Shown here one piece after another: positions 36,562 to 45,484 of a stretch of DNA of 64,000 bases. The notes beneath the pieces are model-generated. The model had not been told where the DNA came from. It did not search any database and saw only the letters and a program-made list of their open reading frames with translations. The position numbers and the translations under genes were made by a program. Source of the stretch: Gammaproteobacteria bacterium (lineage in GTDB: Bacteria; Pseudomonadota; Gammaproteobacteria; Pseudomonadales; Azotimanducaceae); NCBI GenBank assembly GCA_026707945.1, contig JAPOVV010000074.1:149690-213689 (forward strand), read 5' to 3'. Position 1 is the first letter of the stretch, and the number at the start of each line of letters is the position of its first letter.

Positions 36562-37231
36562 TTCCTGAACGCCAGCCTTCGGAGATGGCGTTGGACGAAA
36601 ACAGTCTTGAGGTGGCTTGAAATATCGAACCCTATTATCTACTGTACCCTAATCCACGCACCTTGAGACCCAACAACGAGCACGAAATCGCCCGTGTGCT
36701 CATCGTGCTTCTTCCATTTGCAGGAGGCTCGGCGGCGAACGAAGCCGGACGTTGTGAAATAGGTTTTGTTCGTGGCAAGCTTTTTAGTCAAAACGCACTA
36801 ATCCGAGTTTCTAAGCGTGTCGTCGCAGCTAGTAACGGTTCGCTATCGCTCAGAAGTTTCAGAAATCGCTATTTCGAGCGTTTACTGGATCAGGTGACGA
36901 TGGTGATAGTCTCCAAGTTCTTGCACAGCCAGCCTTTCTATGCATTTCATTGACGCAAAATGAATATCTATTCGATAATTGAACCACGTTCGATGCCAAC
37001 AAAGCAAATCCACATCTCAATCTTGAGCAATGGGTTGCTTTGAAGGCTCATTTCGGACTGAAATGGACGGTTGGTTAATCACGCTAAACCGGTGCGATTG
37101 CGATTTACCCTGAAATCAGTGAAGGAAGAACGTCATCCGCTGGATTTCAGTGAAGCAACTTTGGATTCACGGGCGCAGAAAACGGCGCATTGTTCCAGAA
37201 TGACATTACGAATTAGACGAGGCACTTAGTT
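36562..37231. other. 670-bp stretch without a clear gene, with inverted and direct repeats
   Basis: A 96-codon open frame from a TTG at 36663 has no family features or ribosome site. At 37110-37150 there is a perfect 8-bp inverted repeat (CTGAAATC and GATTTCAG, 25-nt loop), and TCAGTGAAG is directly repeated at 37116-37124 and 37147-37155. A short frame before it (ending in TAA at about 37080) reads LEQWVALKAHFGLKWTVG, possibly a gene fragment. The low coding density suggests degraded sequence. Confidence 0.35.
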
Positions 37232-37933
37232 GTGAATAAAGGCTATTCCGAAAAAGAGTTCGCTTTATTCTCAGCTCGCAAGATAGTCGATGAGGCAGTT
37301 TTCAATATGGCGAGCTATGAAGGGAATCCGTTCACCTTTGTGGAAGTCAAGACGCTGCTCGATGGCGTGACGGTAGGCGGTCACAAGCTATCCGATCAAA
37401 ATCAAATCCTCAGGTTACGACGCACATGGGATGAGTTATTTCAAATGGTGGAGAGCAACGCCTTTGATCTATCAAAAAGTACGGCGCTCCAGCTCCATGC
37501 GATCTTAGGTGAACACGAAGCGCTGGAATGGGGTGTATTCCGGTCTGGTCGTGTACGCATCGCCGGGACACATTACACGCCACCCGAGCCCTCTCAACTC
37601 GAAGACCGATTCGATTCCTTAATTACCGACGCGAATGAATCAGGTAACTCTCTCGACCGCGCGATTCGTGTGTTCCTAGAGTGTGCTCGTAGTCAGTTCT
37701 TCTTTGACTGTAATAAACGAATGGGACAGTTTCTTATGAACGGAATACTCCTATCAAACGGTCAACATATCGTGACGATCCCAGCGAAAGACAAGCAGCA
37801 ATACGACCAGGCTATGTTGCGTTACTACGATACAGGGGATTCAAGTACGATCACCCAGTTCCTCGAATTGTGTCAGACTAAGCTAGCGAAAGGACTAGGC
37901 AAATCTTCGCAGCGCGGTTCTAACGAAGATTGA
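37232..37933 (+). CDS. Fic-domain-like protein with altered active-site motif
   Basis: 233 residues. The Fic core is visible by position: TPPEPSQLEDRFDSLITDA is the typical segment before the motif and IRVFLECARSQFFFDCNKRMGQFLMNGILL holds the Fic loop. The standard HPFxxGN(K/G)R reads QFFFDCNKR (155-163): the catalytic His is Gln, Pro is Phe and Gly is Cys, while Asn and the arginine remain. AMP transfer as in normal Fic enzymes is therefore doubtful; another chemistry or a structural role is possible. No antitoxin FicT is seen next to it. Start is a GTG at 37232. Confidence 0.75.
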   Translation: MNKGYSEKEFALFSARKIVDEAVFNMASYEGNPFTFVEVKTLLDGVTVGGHKLSDQNQILRLRRTWDELFQMVESNAFDLSKSTALQLHAILGEHEALEWGVFRSGRVRIAGTHYTPPEPSQLEDRFDSLITDANESGNSLDRAIRVFLECARSQFFFDCNKRMGQFLMNGILLSNGQHIVTIPAKDKQQYDQAMLRYYDTGDSSTITQFLELCQTKLAKGLGKSSQRGSNED

Positions 37934-38235
37934 CAATATGCATCGCCGGATCAGGTTCGGAGATCTAAGTACCCGTTCCATCCACAACGTTATTTCAAAG
38001 CGCCCTGTCGATACGTGCAAAAAATCCGCCGTTCGTATAGCCTCGATCTTGCGCCACGACCTTCGGATGATCGGGTCGTCTCTCACGTCGCGAACTGAGC
38101 TTCTAAACTCCAACGTTCGTTCGTGAGATCGCGTCTAGAAAAGTTCTATCGGCCAATGTAAATCACCGCTAAAACCGCTCGCTGAATAAAATCCGAGCGT
38201 CAGAAATGCGCGATCTCTAGTAGAAATTCACGCAC
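37934..38235. other. Intergenic stretch before the CoA-transferase gene
   Basis: No open frame with family features, repeat or terminator was recognised. A promoter for the downstream CoA-transferase/TonB pair is expected here but no good -35/-10 pair stands out. Confidence 0.3.
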
Positions 38236-39495
38236 TTGTCTGGTCCAGATAAACCCTCATTTTTCGGTCTCGAACACATGCCCGCACTCGACGGTATCCG
38301 CATTCTCGATATGACGCAATACGAGGCCGGAACCTCGTGCACACAGGCACTCGCGTGGCTTGGTGCTGATGTCGTCAAGATTGAGCCTCCGGAGTATGGC
38401 GATCCAGGGCGCGGTGTCGGGCGAAGTGCAAATATCGACTACTCCCAGTATTTTTGTGCATGGAACGCCAATAAGAGAAGCGTCGCACTTAATTTGCGGA
38501 GCAAGCGCGGCCGTGAACTTCTACTTCAGCTTGCACCGAAATTTGATGTATTCATAGAAAACTATGGACCCGGTGTGACCGAAAAGCTGGATATCGGTTA
38601 CGACGTATTGCGCAAAGTCAATCCCGCCGTAATCTACGCGAGGATCAAAGGATTTGGCGTCGACGGTCCCTATTCCGGCTATCGATGCATGGACATGATC
38701 GCCCAGGCAGCCGCCGGTGCCTTTTCGATCACAGGCGAAGCGGATGGTCCGCCGATGATGCCCGGGCCAACCACCGGCGACTCTGGAACGGGTGTACAAG
38801 CAGCAATGGCCATTCTTGCTGCATACATTCAGCGGCTACGTACTGGCGAAGGTCAGGAAATTGAGCTTTCGATGCAGGAAGCAATGGCTTACTACGTTCG
38901 CACGCGAGCATACATCGGATCAGCGTGGGGTACTCGAGCAACGCAACGTAGCGGCAATGCAGGTGGCCTACCACCCGTGAACATATATCCGTGCAAACCG
39001 TTTGGACCCAACGACTACATCTATCTTATGCCGGTGAATGCTGGTCACTGGGACGCACTATGTGCGGGCATGGACCGCCCTGACCTGCTCGTCGATCCTC
39101 GTTTCGAGGATATGCGTTCACGCATCCAGAACGGAGCAGATCTCTACACGGAAATCACCGATTGGTGCAGCACACGAACAAAATATGAAGCAATGGAAGC
39201 GATCGCGGGCGCAGGTGTGCCATGTTCAGCGTGCCTTGACACTGCGGAACTACACCACGACAAGCACCTGAAGGCGCGTGGTTTTATTCATGAAATGGAA
39301 CTACCAGTGCACGGAAAGGTGCCGATGCTCGGTTTCGCGCCCCGGCTGTCGAAGTCAGATGTCGAAATGACTCGTCCACCCCATCTTGGCGAACATACCA
39401 ACGACGTCTTGGCGGAAGAGTTAGGACTTAGCGCAGAGGAACTTGACTCGCTTCGCACAGATGGATCGATCGGCGATCCGGCACGCTTCACCTAG
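38236..39495 (+). CDS. Class III CoA-transferase (CaiB/BaiF family)
   Basis: 419 residues from TTG 38236, or 405 from ATG 38278, which begins MPALDGIRILDMTQYEAGTS in the family way; neither has a clear ribosome site. The fold is indicated by ALAWLGADVVKIEPPEYGDPGR, LLLQLAPKFDVFIENYGPG and the TTGDSGTGVQAAMAI segment, whose aspartate forms the acyl-anhydride intermediate in this family. C-terminal GFIHEMELPVHGKVPMLGFAPRLS and HLGEHTNDVLAEELG are typical. It moves CoA between carboxylic acids. Six bases separate it from the TonB receptor gene, so they are probably one operon, suggesting uptake and activation of an acid. Confidence 0.88.
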   Translation: MSGPDKPSFFGLEHMPALDGIRILDMTQYEAGTSCTQALAWLGADVVKIEPPEYGDPGRGVGRSANIDYSQYFCAWNANKRSVALNLRSKRGRELLLQLAPKFDVFIENYGPGVTEKLDIGYDVLRKVNPAVIYARIKGFGVDGPYSGYRCMDMIAQAAAGAFSITGEADGPPMMPGPTTGDSGTGVQAAMAILAAYIQRLRTGEGQEIELSMQEAMAYYVRTRAYIGSAWGTRATQRSGNAGGLPPVNIYPCKPFGPNDYIYLMPVNAGHWDALCAGMDRPDLLVDPRFEDMRSRIQNGADLYTEITDWCSTRTKYEAMEAIAGAGVPCSACLDTAELHHDKHLKARGFIHEMELPVHGKVPMLGFAPRLSKSDVEMTRPPHLGEHTNDVLAEELGLSAEELDSLRTDGSIGDPARFT

Positions 39496-39501
39496 ATCAA
39501 C

Positions 39502-41790
39502 ATGAACAAACTTGAACGCCAAAGACTGATCGGTTTGGCGTGTCTTGGACTATCCTCTCTCGTCGCGTCATGGGGACACGCGCAATCTGAACTACGACTT
39601 GAAGAAGTGATCGTAACCGCCGAGAAGCGCGACGCTAGTCTTCAAGAAACCTCGCAAGCAGTAACCGTTATGAGCGGTGACGACCTGGAACAATATAGCG
39701 TCCATTCGATGGTCGATTTGAACGCGCTCGTTCCCGGGCTAAACGTCCTAAAAAACGAAGGTACACAGCTGGTCATGTCGATGCGCGGCGTCGGCAATGA
39801 AGCCAACCAAAACGTCATCGCGAGTCCCGCGGTCTCCTATCACGTCGATGGCGTTTATATGGCTTCTCCCCATGTCATGCAAGCAAAGCTATTGGATATC
39901 GAACGATTAGAAGTCATTCGAGGACCTCAAGGTACGCTGTTCGGACAAAACTCGACTGGTGGCGCGATTAATGTGGTCACTACGCAACCAAGTTTTGAGG
40001 AAAGCGGTGGCAACCTAGGTCTAGAGTTTGGTTCATATGACCGCATTCGAACGCAAGGCGTCTACAACCTTCCTCTATCAGGGAAGGCAGCGTTTCGACT
40101 TTCCGTTGCCACCGATCATCATGCCGGATTTAGCAAAAATATCACGCTAGATCAAGAACTTGATGACGGAAGCAATGTCGCGGTACGAGGACGAATCTAT
40201 GTTGAGCCATCCGATGTGTTCGCTATGGATTTTGCACTACAAATTGCGACGAACAATCGAAACGGCCCAGCGCAGAAAGGAATTTTGGACACTACTCCAG
40301 ATCCTCGTGAGTTGGCTCAGGACTTTCCCCAGATTTGGGAACTCGAGGCGAACTTTGCGAGCGCTACGATCGAATACCAGCTTGATGATTGCGCTTTTAA
40401 GTCAGTATCCAGCTTTCAGGACGACACGCTCGATCTCAAACGAGATAACGACAGACATGATCTGAATGCGCTCCCGCCGTTCACGATTCTTCCTGCTGCA
40501 TACGATCCTTGGCATAACCGTCAACGGACGCTCACGCAGGAATTTCTGCTCACTTCGACGACTCCACTATATGACAAGATAGACTGGATCGCAGGTTACT
40601 TTTACTTTCAAACCGATGTTGCGATCGTCCTCGAGGAGTTCATTGATTTCGGTGCGGATGGTGTTTTCGATCCGATCACCGTTGAAGAAGTACGCGCGTT
40701 TGCACTAGGCGACTATGGATTTATCACCGACTCTGATCGACAAAGACGCGCACACTCCGTCTTCTTCGAAGGAAACTACAACATCGACGCACACACGCGT
40801 GCAATTGCTGGTGTAAGACTGTCACAAGACGGCGTAGATAGTGAAATCAGTAACTTCTATGGTCGTAGCGGGGTAGATACCCAATCAACATCCAGTCGAA
40901 CGCTCACAGGTCGATTCTCCTTCGAGCGCGATCTGAGTGATCTATCCATGCTTTATCTGTCCTTAGTTCGAGGCTACAAGCCAGCGGGTAGTAATCTCAC
41001 GTTTGGGCGAGAAAACGAAATTGCACCGATTGTTGTTCTACCTACTTTCAAGAAAGAGATCGTTAATACAGTCGAAGTCGGACTGAAATCAGACTTTTTT
41101 GAACGACGCGCGCGCCTATACGGCGCCATTTTCCAATACGACTATCGCAATCTGCAGTATCAAGCGACTGACCCAGAGGTTTTTGAAGGCGGTGTGAACA
41201 ACATTCCGGACTCGCGAGTCACTGGGGCGGAGTTCGAGGCGATCGTGCTATTGACCGACTACCTTGACGTTGATCTGCGGGTTTCAATGTTGAATACCGA
41301 AATCACTAGCCATCATCGTTCGCTCGACAACGTCGCTTCCGACGCCACCACGAATGCCCTTCTGTCTCAAGGGTTCGCACTTTTCGGTCCTGAAATCCAA
41401 CGTGCACGTGCCGAGAATATTGTCGACGTGTTTGGTAACGAGCTCGCTAAATCTCCGCGCTCTACGGTCAGTTTTGGCGTGAATTACGAGCGAGAGCTAC
41501 TGTCTTTAGGTCAGCTTCGCGTTTCTGTCCAACTAAACCAGCGCGGGTCGTACCAATATCGAATATTCAATAACCCGGACACCGATTTCGTGCCCGAATA
41601 CACGACAGTAAATGCGATTGGACGATTCGAGCCTATGGATGGAGATTGGTACGTGACGCTACGGGTAATTAATGCAACGGAAACCGACGGCGTAAACGCT
41701 CGATTCACGGACGTATTTGGTGTGGGTGCAAGTTCCGAGGAGTTAATTCCACCTCGCCAGATCTTACTAGGTGTAGGAATCTCTTTCTAG
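39502..41790 (+). CDS. TonB-dependent outer-membrane receptor
   Basis: 762 residues. Signal peptide up to about Ala27 (VASWGHAQ). A TonB box-like stretch LEEVIVTAEKRDASLQE follows; the plug domain has TVMSGDDLEQYSVHSMVDLN and VIRGPQGTLFGQNSTGGAINV. The rest is a beta-barrel with alternating strands and ends in the usual aromatic residue (LLGVGISF). This sub-type is common in marine gammaproteobacteria and takes up large or hydrophobic compounds. The ligand is unknown; the coupled CoA-transferase suggests a carboxylic acid. It lies directly before selC. Confidence 0.93.
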   Translation: MNKLERQRLIGLACLGLSSLVASWGHAQSELRLEEVIVTAEKRDASLQETSQAVTVMSGDDLEQYSVHSMVDLNALVPGLNVLKNEGTQLVMSMRGVGNEANQNVIASPAVSYHVDGVYMASPHVMQAKLLDIERLEVIRGPQGTLFGQNSTGGAINVVTTQPSFEESGGNLGLEFGSYDRIRTQGVYNLPLSGKAAFRLSVATDHHAGFSKNITLDQELDDGSNVAVRGRIYVEPSDVFAMDFALQIATNNRNGPAQKGILDTTPDPRELAQDFPQIWELEANFASATIEYQLDDCAFKSVSSFQDDTLDLKRDNDRHDLNALPPFTILPAAYDPWHNRQRTLTQEFLLTSTTPLYDKIDWIAGYFYFQTDVAIVLEEFIDFGADGVFDPITVEEVRAFALGDYGFITDSDRQRRAHSVFFEGNYNIDAHTRAIAGVRLSQDGVDSEISNFYGRSGVDTQSTSSRTLTGRFSFERDLSDLSMLYLSLVRGYKPAGSNLTFGRENEIAPIVVLPTFKKEIVNTVEVGLKSDFFERRARLYGAIFQYDYRNLQYQATDPEVFEGGVNNIPDSRVTGAEFEAIVLLTDYLDVDLRVSMLNTEITSHHRSLDNVASDATTNALLSQGFALFGPEIQRARAENIVDVFGNELAKSPRSTVSFGVNYERELLSLGQLRVSVQLNQRGSYQYRIFNNPDTDFVPEYTTVNAIGRFEPMDGDWYVTLRVINATETDGVNARFTDVFGVGASSEELIPPRQILLGVGISF

Positions 41791-41823
41791 CGGATGTCAC
41801 AAGAGGTAAATTTCAATCGACTC

Positions 41824-41917
41824 GGAAGAGCATCGTCTCCGGTGGGGCGCGCGGCCTTCAAAGCCGTTGAGACCTCTAATCGAGGTCTGGTGGGTTCGAC
41901 TCCTACCTCTTCCGCCA
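41824..41917 (+). tRNA. selC: tRNA-Sec (selenocysteine), anticodon TCA
   Basis: 94 nt with encoded CCA. Acceptor GGAAGAG pairs with CTCTTCC (7 bp); anticodon loop CTTCAAA with TCA at 41858-41860; the long variable arm has a GACCTC/GAGGTC stem; T-arm GTGGG-TTCGACT-CCTAC; discriminator G. The D arm begins TCGTCTCC-GGTG like the E. coli gene. Reads UGA as selenocysteine together with SelB. The E. coli molecule is 95 nt with an 8-bp acceptor stem; here C8 faces C83, so only 7 plus 5 base pairs form. No selA, selB, selD or selenoprotein was recognised in the window. Confidence 0.95.
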
Positions 41918-41989
41918 ATTGAAGCGTAGATCGCGAAGGCTTATCCACTCTACCTAGAAAGCCATAAATAGTCTTTAAAAACAATGAGA

Positions 41990-42130
41990 TACAATAGATT
42001 ATTCGTAAGTGTAACGACGTATTTTCGCACGTCATACACGCAGGAGGTGATGTATCGTCAAGGCGATTGGTGCACCTTGTAAAGGCCGATGCAGGTCACT
42101 AGGTGCGATCAAATTAACCTTCGTTGAACT
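41990..42130 (+). ncRNA. Possible structured RNA or leader after selC
   Basis: TACAAT at 41990-41995 could be a -10 element. Then follow a bulged stem-loop (GTGTA-GACGT with ACGTC-TACAC, 42009-42039), a strong Shine-Dalgarno-like AGGAGGTGAT (42042-42051, complementary to the 16S rRNA 3' end), and a stem GCACCT/AGGTGC. A 10-codon frame MYRQGDWCTL starts directly in the ribosome site at 42050. No -35 element and no terminator were seen, so this is speculative. Confidence 0.25.
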
Positions 42131-42157
42131 CAAGACAGATCTGGAACTCAAGCCTTA

Positions 42158-43228
42158 CTATGCGAAGCCCCGTACTTTTTCGCTGGCGAGACGCGTAAAG
42201 GTAATCGTTTGGTAGTTGTCTCTTTCGAATAGGATGCAGACGCTGTCGTCTGGCAGCACAACAATCGACGAGTACGCTGAAGAACCCGAATAAACGAGGA
42301 TTTCGTCATCCCACGAATCCCCTTCGTCGTAACTTACGCGGAGCGTTAATCGTTCACGTTCAGTCGATGCAGGATTCGCAAAGAGAATTTGTCCGCTTCC
42401 TGCGTGTCCTTCCGCGCGACCGTCCCTGACCATGCTAGCTTGGCACAGAGGTTCAATTAGCGCCTGGTCTAGCACGGGCTCCGTCCATGACGCGCCACCG
42501 TCGGTACTCAACGACACCGCACGTCGGTTTCGACCTGCATAGGATCGCATGTTGAGCATGAGCGAACCGTCGTCTCGCTCGACCACTGCTGATTCGTTGG
42601 TCGCTGGTCCTGCAGTGCCACCAAGTACCCAAGTTTCGCCACGGTCGTCCGAATAGAACACATGCGATCGGTAATAGTGCCCGGTACCTGACTGCGTATC
42701 CGAATGGTTCGCGGGGACAACGATGCGCCCGGCAAACTCTCCGAGCGTCATCTGAATCGAATTACCTGGTCCCGTTGCATACCAGCCCCAGTGCGGTTGC
42801 CGAAGTTCCGGTAACTCCCGTGCAGGTGCCCAAGTTTGCCCATCGTCGTCGCTATAGGTCATGTATGGCCGGCGCGGCTGAGCGCTTCTACCCGCGATGA
42901 TGTCACGCTCACGGTCACTACTAAGGTTCCAGGTCATAGGTAACCAGATACGACCAGACTCCCTTTCAACGACAGGCGCGGGGTTTCCGCAGGTGTTAGC
43001 GGCGTCGTCCCAAACCGTGATGACCTCACTCCATGTATCGCCACCATCGGTACTACGCCGCAACACCAAGTCGATATCACCCGCATCGCCGTCTCCGTCC
43101 CGACGCGCTTCGGCAAAAGCAAGAAGTGTTCCCTCGTTACTGACGATCAGTGCAGGGATTCGGTAGGTATGTGCGCTCTGACCAGCCTGATATAGATCCA
43201 ACAACGACAGTCCCTCCGTGGCATTCAA
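42158..43228 (-). CDS. BNR-repeat sialidase-like protein
   Basis: 356 residues, a six-bladed propeller of the sialidase superfamily. YRIPAL near residue 22 is the family FRIP motif. Five Asp-box repeats occur: STDGGDTW, SDDDGQTW, SDDRGETW, STDGGASW and SYDEGDSW. The catalytic Arg triad is partly visible (RIPAL Arg; others not certain), and a Glu/Tyr pair can be placed only roughly. No signal peptide is seen from the chosen ATG at 43228; GGAGGG before a TTG near the start offers an alternative a few codons on. A cytoplasmic location would be unusual for an exo-sialidase, so the substrate is doubtful. Confidence 0.8.
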   Translation of the reverse strand: MNATEGLSLLDLYQAGQSAHTYRIPALIVSNEGTLLAFAEARRDGDGDAGDIDLVLRRSTDGGDTWSEVITVWDDAANTCGNPAPVVERESGRIWLPMTWNLSSDRERDIIAGRSAQPRRPYMTYSDDDGQTWAPARELPELRQPHWGWYATGPGNSIQMTLGEFAGRIVVPANHSDTQSGTGHYYRSHVFYSDDRGETWVLGGTAGPATNESAVVERDDGSLMLNMRSYAGRNRRAVSLSTDGGASWTEPVLDQALIEPLCQASMVRDGRAEGHAGSGQILFANPASTERERLTLRVSYDEGDSWDDEILVYSGSSAYSSIVVLPDDSVCILFERDNYQTITFTRLASEKVRGFA

Positions 43229-43521
43229 AATTTAGTCGCGCGAGTTACTGCAGCAGTTCGTTCAACGAATCGTCGTTACTACATCTTTCGACAAGACTAC
43301 CTAATAATCGCGGAAGAAGCACTTGTCAGTCGAAGCTAACCGTCCGCTCCTCCTCGTGCGCGAATCCGTGATACTCTCTCGCAAATCGAACAAAGTCATC
43401 TATGCTCTGTCGTGTATCACGAACACGCTACATAATAGAACCAAATCTCTATCCAGTTTCTTGATAGTGTTCACTTCGTCAAAATCAGTTGATCGCTTTT
43501 CGGTTCCGCTGAGGCTTTAGC

Positions 43522-44307
43522 ATGAAGGCAAGATACTGGCTGGTCAAGCAATGGCGTGGGATAGTAGTGTCGCGCTTGACTAATAGCGTGGTGGTTATCG
43601 CATTCGCAAATCTCGGGTGCTCACTGACAACGGAGCAATCCGCTAGTTCCGCCGAGGACGTTCCACCGATTTACGACACTCACGAGACCTACGATGCTAA
43701 GGTCGAACAATATTGGAAAGACTACGGAAAATGGTTAAACAAGCGTCGAGCCACATACAGGCATTGGAAAGAATCGATATTAAAGCCTGCGCATTCCCGA
43801 GTAAGTGACGACCAGCGGGATGAGTATGAATCGTCGGTCAAAACGGATTGTGTAGCAAAACCCGAACGTAGCTCGCTAACGTATTTGGAATGCACAAGCG
43901 CTTTATTCGAAGAACTCTTACACACAGTCTACGATGGATACCAATCCTTAGAAGAGTACGAAACAGAACATGGTGCTGGACCTGAACCGGAGTATCCAAA
44001 ATACAACCTGGCACCGTCGCCACCTACCGAGCACGACATCGAGTACGAGAGCGCCAAACGAGAATGCGCCGAGAAGGGGGGAACGTGGATCTGGTATCTC
44101 CACTACCACGCAAAAGATTTCGACTTCTACGGCATGCGCTGCCTGAAGAAGGACATCAAGGATTTGAACCCGCGTCCTGAACAGGGCGATCCGATCTGGA
44201 ATCCCCTGCTACATTACGAAATAGACGTCAAGCGTGATCCTCGAAGCAGAAAGCTCCTCGAATTCAGGAAAACCGATCCTATCGACTTGCTAGACCTTGC
44301 TGGTTAG
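43522..44307 (+). CDS. Hypothetical lipoprotein
   Basis: 261 residues. A hydrophobic stretch near residues 12-32 ends in FANLGC, a plausible lipobox with Cys33, though the charged ~18-residue leader before it is long. The mature part is highly charged, with many Tyr, Glu and Lys residues, four cysteines (CVAKP, LECTS, ECAEKGGTW, MRCLK) that could form two disulfides, and a Pro-rich central part. No family recognised. It stands alone between divergent and convergent genes. Confidence 0.5.
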   Translation: MKARYWLVKQWRGIVVSRLTNSVVVIAFANLGCSLTTEQSASSAEDVPPIYDTHETYDAKVEQYWKDYGKWLNKRRATYRHWKESILKPAHSRVSDDQRDEYESSVKTDCVAKPERSSLTYLECTSALFEELLHTVYDGYQSLEEYETEHGAGPEPEYPKYNLAPSPPTEHDIEYESAKRECAEKGGTWIWYLHYHAKDFDFYGMRCLKKDIKDLNPRPEQGDPIWNPLLHYEIDVKRDPRSRKLLEFRKTDPIDLLDLAG

Positions 44308-44365
44308 TTTGTTTGATCGACTTAGCGGTCTCGAAAGAGTAGTCTTTTCTAATTTACTTTGTTCA

Positions 44366-44803
44366 CTAGAAACGAAACGTACATTTGTAGCGTTGAATGC
44401 TGTAACTGTTCTGCTGGATTGATTCGACTTTAAACCCACAGGCTTGGTAAAAACCAATCGCATCACTATCCGTTTCCGCCTCAACTTGTCTAAAGTCCAA
44501 GTCATCACGAATGAACTCGATCAATTTTCGACCGATACCTCGACCTCTCAAATTCGCGTCGACAGCAATGTGCGTGATCGTACAGTTCGATCGATTTTGG
44601 GAATCAAGTCGCATGACGCCTATCGGCCGATGAAAGACGCTAGCGATCCACAACGCTGGATAATCGGCTGGGTTACAAGTCGCTACTAGTTTCTCAAGTT
44701 CACTGTCAGTGGGGTTGCCAACCGATTCAGCGAGCAATGCCATCACTTCTTTTGAAGCAACGTCACTTGGTAGAAATCTCGAGATATCGATGTGTAGCGT
44801 CAA
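44366..44803 (-). CDS. GNAT-family N-acetyltransferase
   Basis: 145 residues. The acetyl-CoA site is the RGRGIGRKLIEF loop (motif R-x-x-G-x-G/A), preceded by the strand ITHIAVDANL and followed by VEAETDSDAIGFYQACGFKV. This is the standard GNAT core. The substrate cannot be told. Confidence 0.85.
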   Translation of the reverse strand: MTLHIDISRFLPSDVASKEVMALLAESVGNPTDSELEKLVATCNPADYPALWIASVFHRPIGVMRLDSQNRSNCTITHIAVDANLRGRGIGRKLIEFIRDDLDFRQVEAETDSDAIGFYQACGFKVESIQQNSYSIQRYKCTFRF

Positions 44804-44933
44804 CGAAAAATCCGCCTTTAGTTCATCGCGTAATTAACCGCAGTCACAATTGATCTGCATCATGTCCACCGTATCGTAGATCGCTACTTACCGTAATGCG
44901 GTGAGACGCTTTCGATCGCTCGGATCAAATTCC

Positions 44934-45464
44934 TCAGCCAATTGGAGGACGGGACTCGTTCCAAGGCGACAGTCGCGGCCACCAGCGTCGTACATGCTTC
45001 CGATAGGTATCGTATGAGTTCCCAAATCTCTTTTCAAGCTGAGGTTCCTCATAGAACCTAATAAACAAATGGAATACCATCCATAGTGAGACACCATATG
45101 CGAACAGCAGACCATTGCTGAACAGAAGACCCTCGCCTAGAACGATCGTAAGCACGGCAACGTACATTGGGTTTCTCACGAACCGGTACAAACCTGATGC
45201 AACCAGTATCTCCGTCTGTGCCACTGGTGCAGGCGTTCCTCGACCTTCTAGCGCAAAACGACTGAAACACTCCAAAAGGCACCCCAACCCAATCAAAATC
45301 GCAGCGATCCCGACTATCGTGGTATCGAACAAACCAAAGAAAGGCTGCTTTATGGACCAACCAAACAGCAAGAATGGAAGGACACCAGCGACAACAAACG
45401 GCGCGACAAAGAAGAATAGGATCGAGCCGAGTATTGCGCGAGATTTACTGCCTCTAGTGAACAA
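44934..45464 (-). CDS. Isoprenylcysteine/phospholipid methyltransferase-family membrane protein
   Basis: 176 residues. Four membrane helices (about 12-30, 46-63, 100-118, 122-140). Motifs LYRFVRNPMYVAVLTIVLGEGL and YEEPQLEKRFGNSYDTYRKHVRRWWP match the ICMT/PEMT superfamily, which uses S-adenosylmethionine at the membrane surface. Bacterial members have no known isoprenyl-cysteine substrate. Followed by a 130-bp gap to the GNAT gene on the same strand. Confidence 0.85.
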   Translation of the reverse strand: MFTRGSKSRAILGSILFFFVAPFVVAGVLPFLLFGWSIKQPFFGLFDTTIVGIAAILIGLGCLLECFSRFALEGRGTPAPVAQTEILVASGLYRFVRNPMYVAVLTIVLGEGLLFSNGLLFAYGVSLWMVFHLFIRFYEEPQLEKRFGNSYDTYRKHVRRWWPRLSPWNESRPPIG

Positions 45465-45484
45465 GCGAGCGTATCAACACATCA

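Noticed and set aside
36663..36953. 96-codon plus-strand frame from TTG
   Set aside because: No ribosome site, no family features, composition unlike neighbours.
41787..42035. 82-codon minus-strand frame with VGVEPTRPRLEV
   Set aside because: It runs antisense across the tRNA-Sec gene; such frames are well-known false genes over tRNAs.
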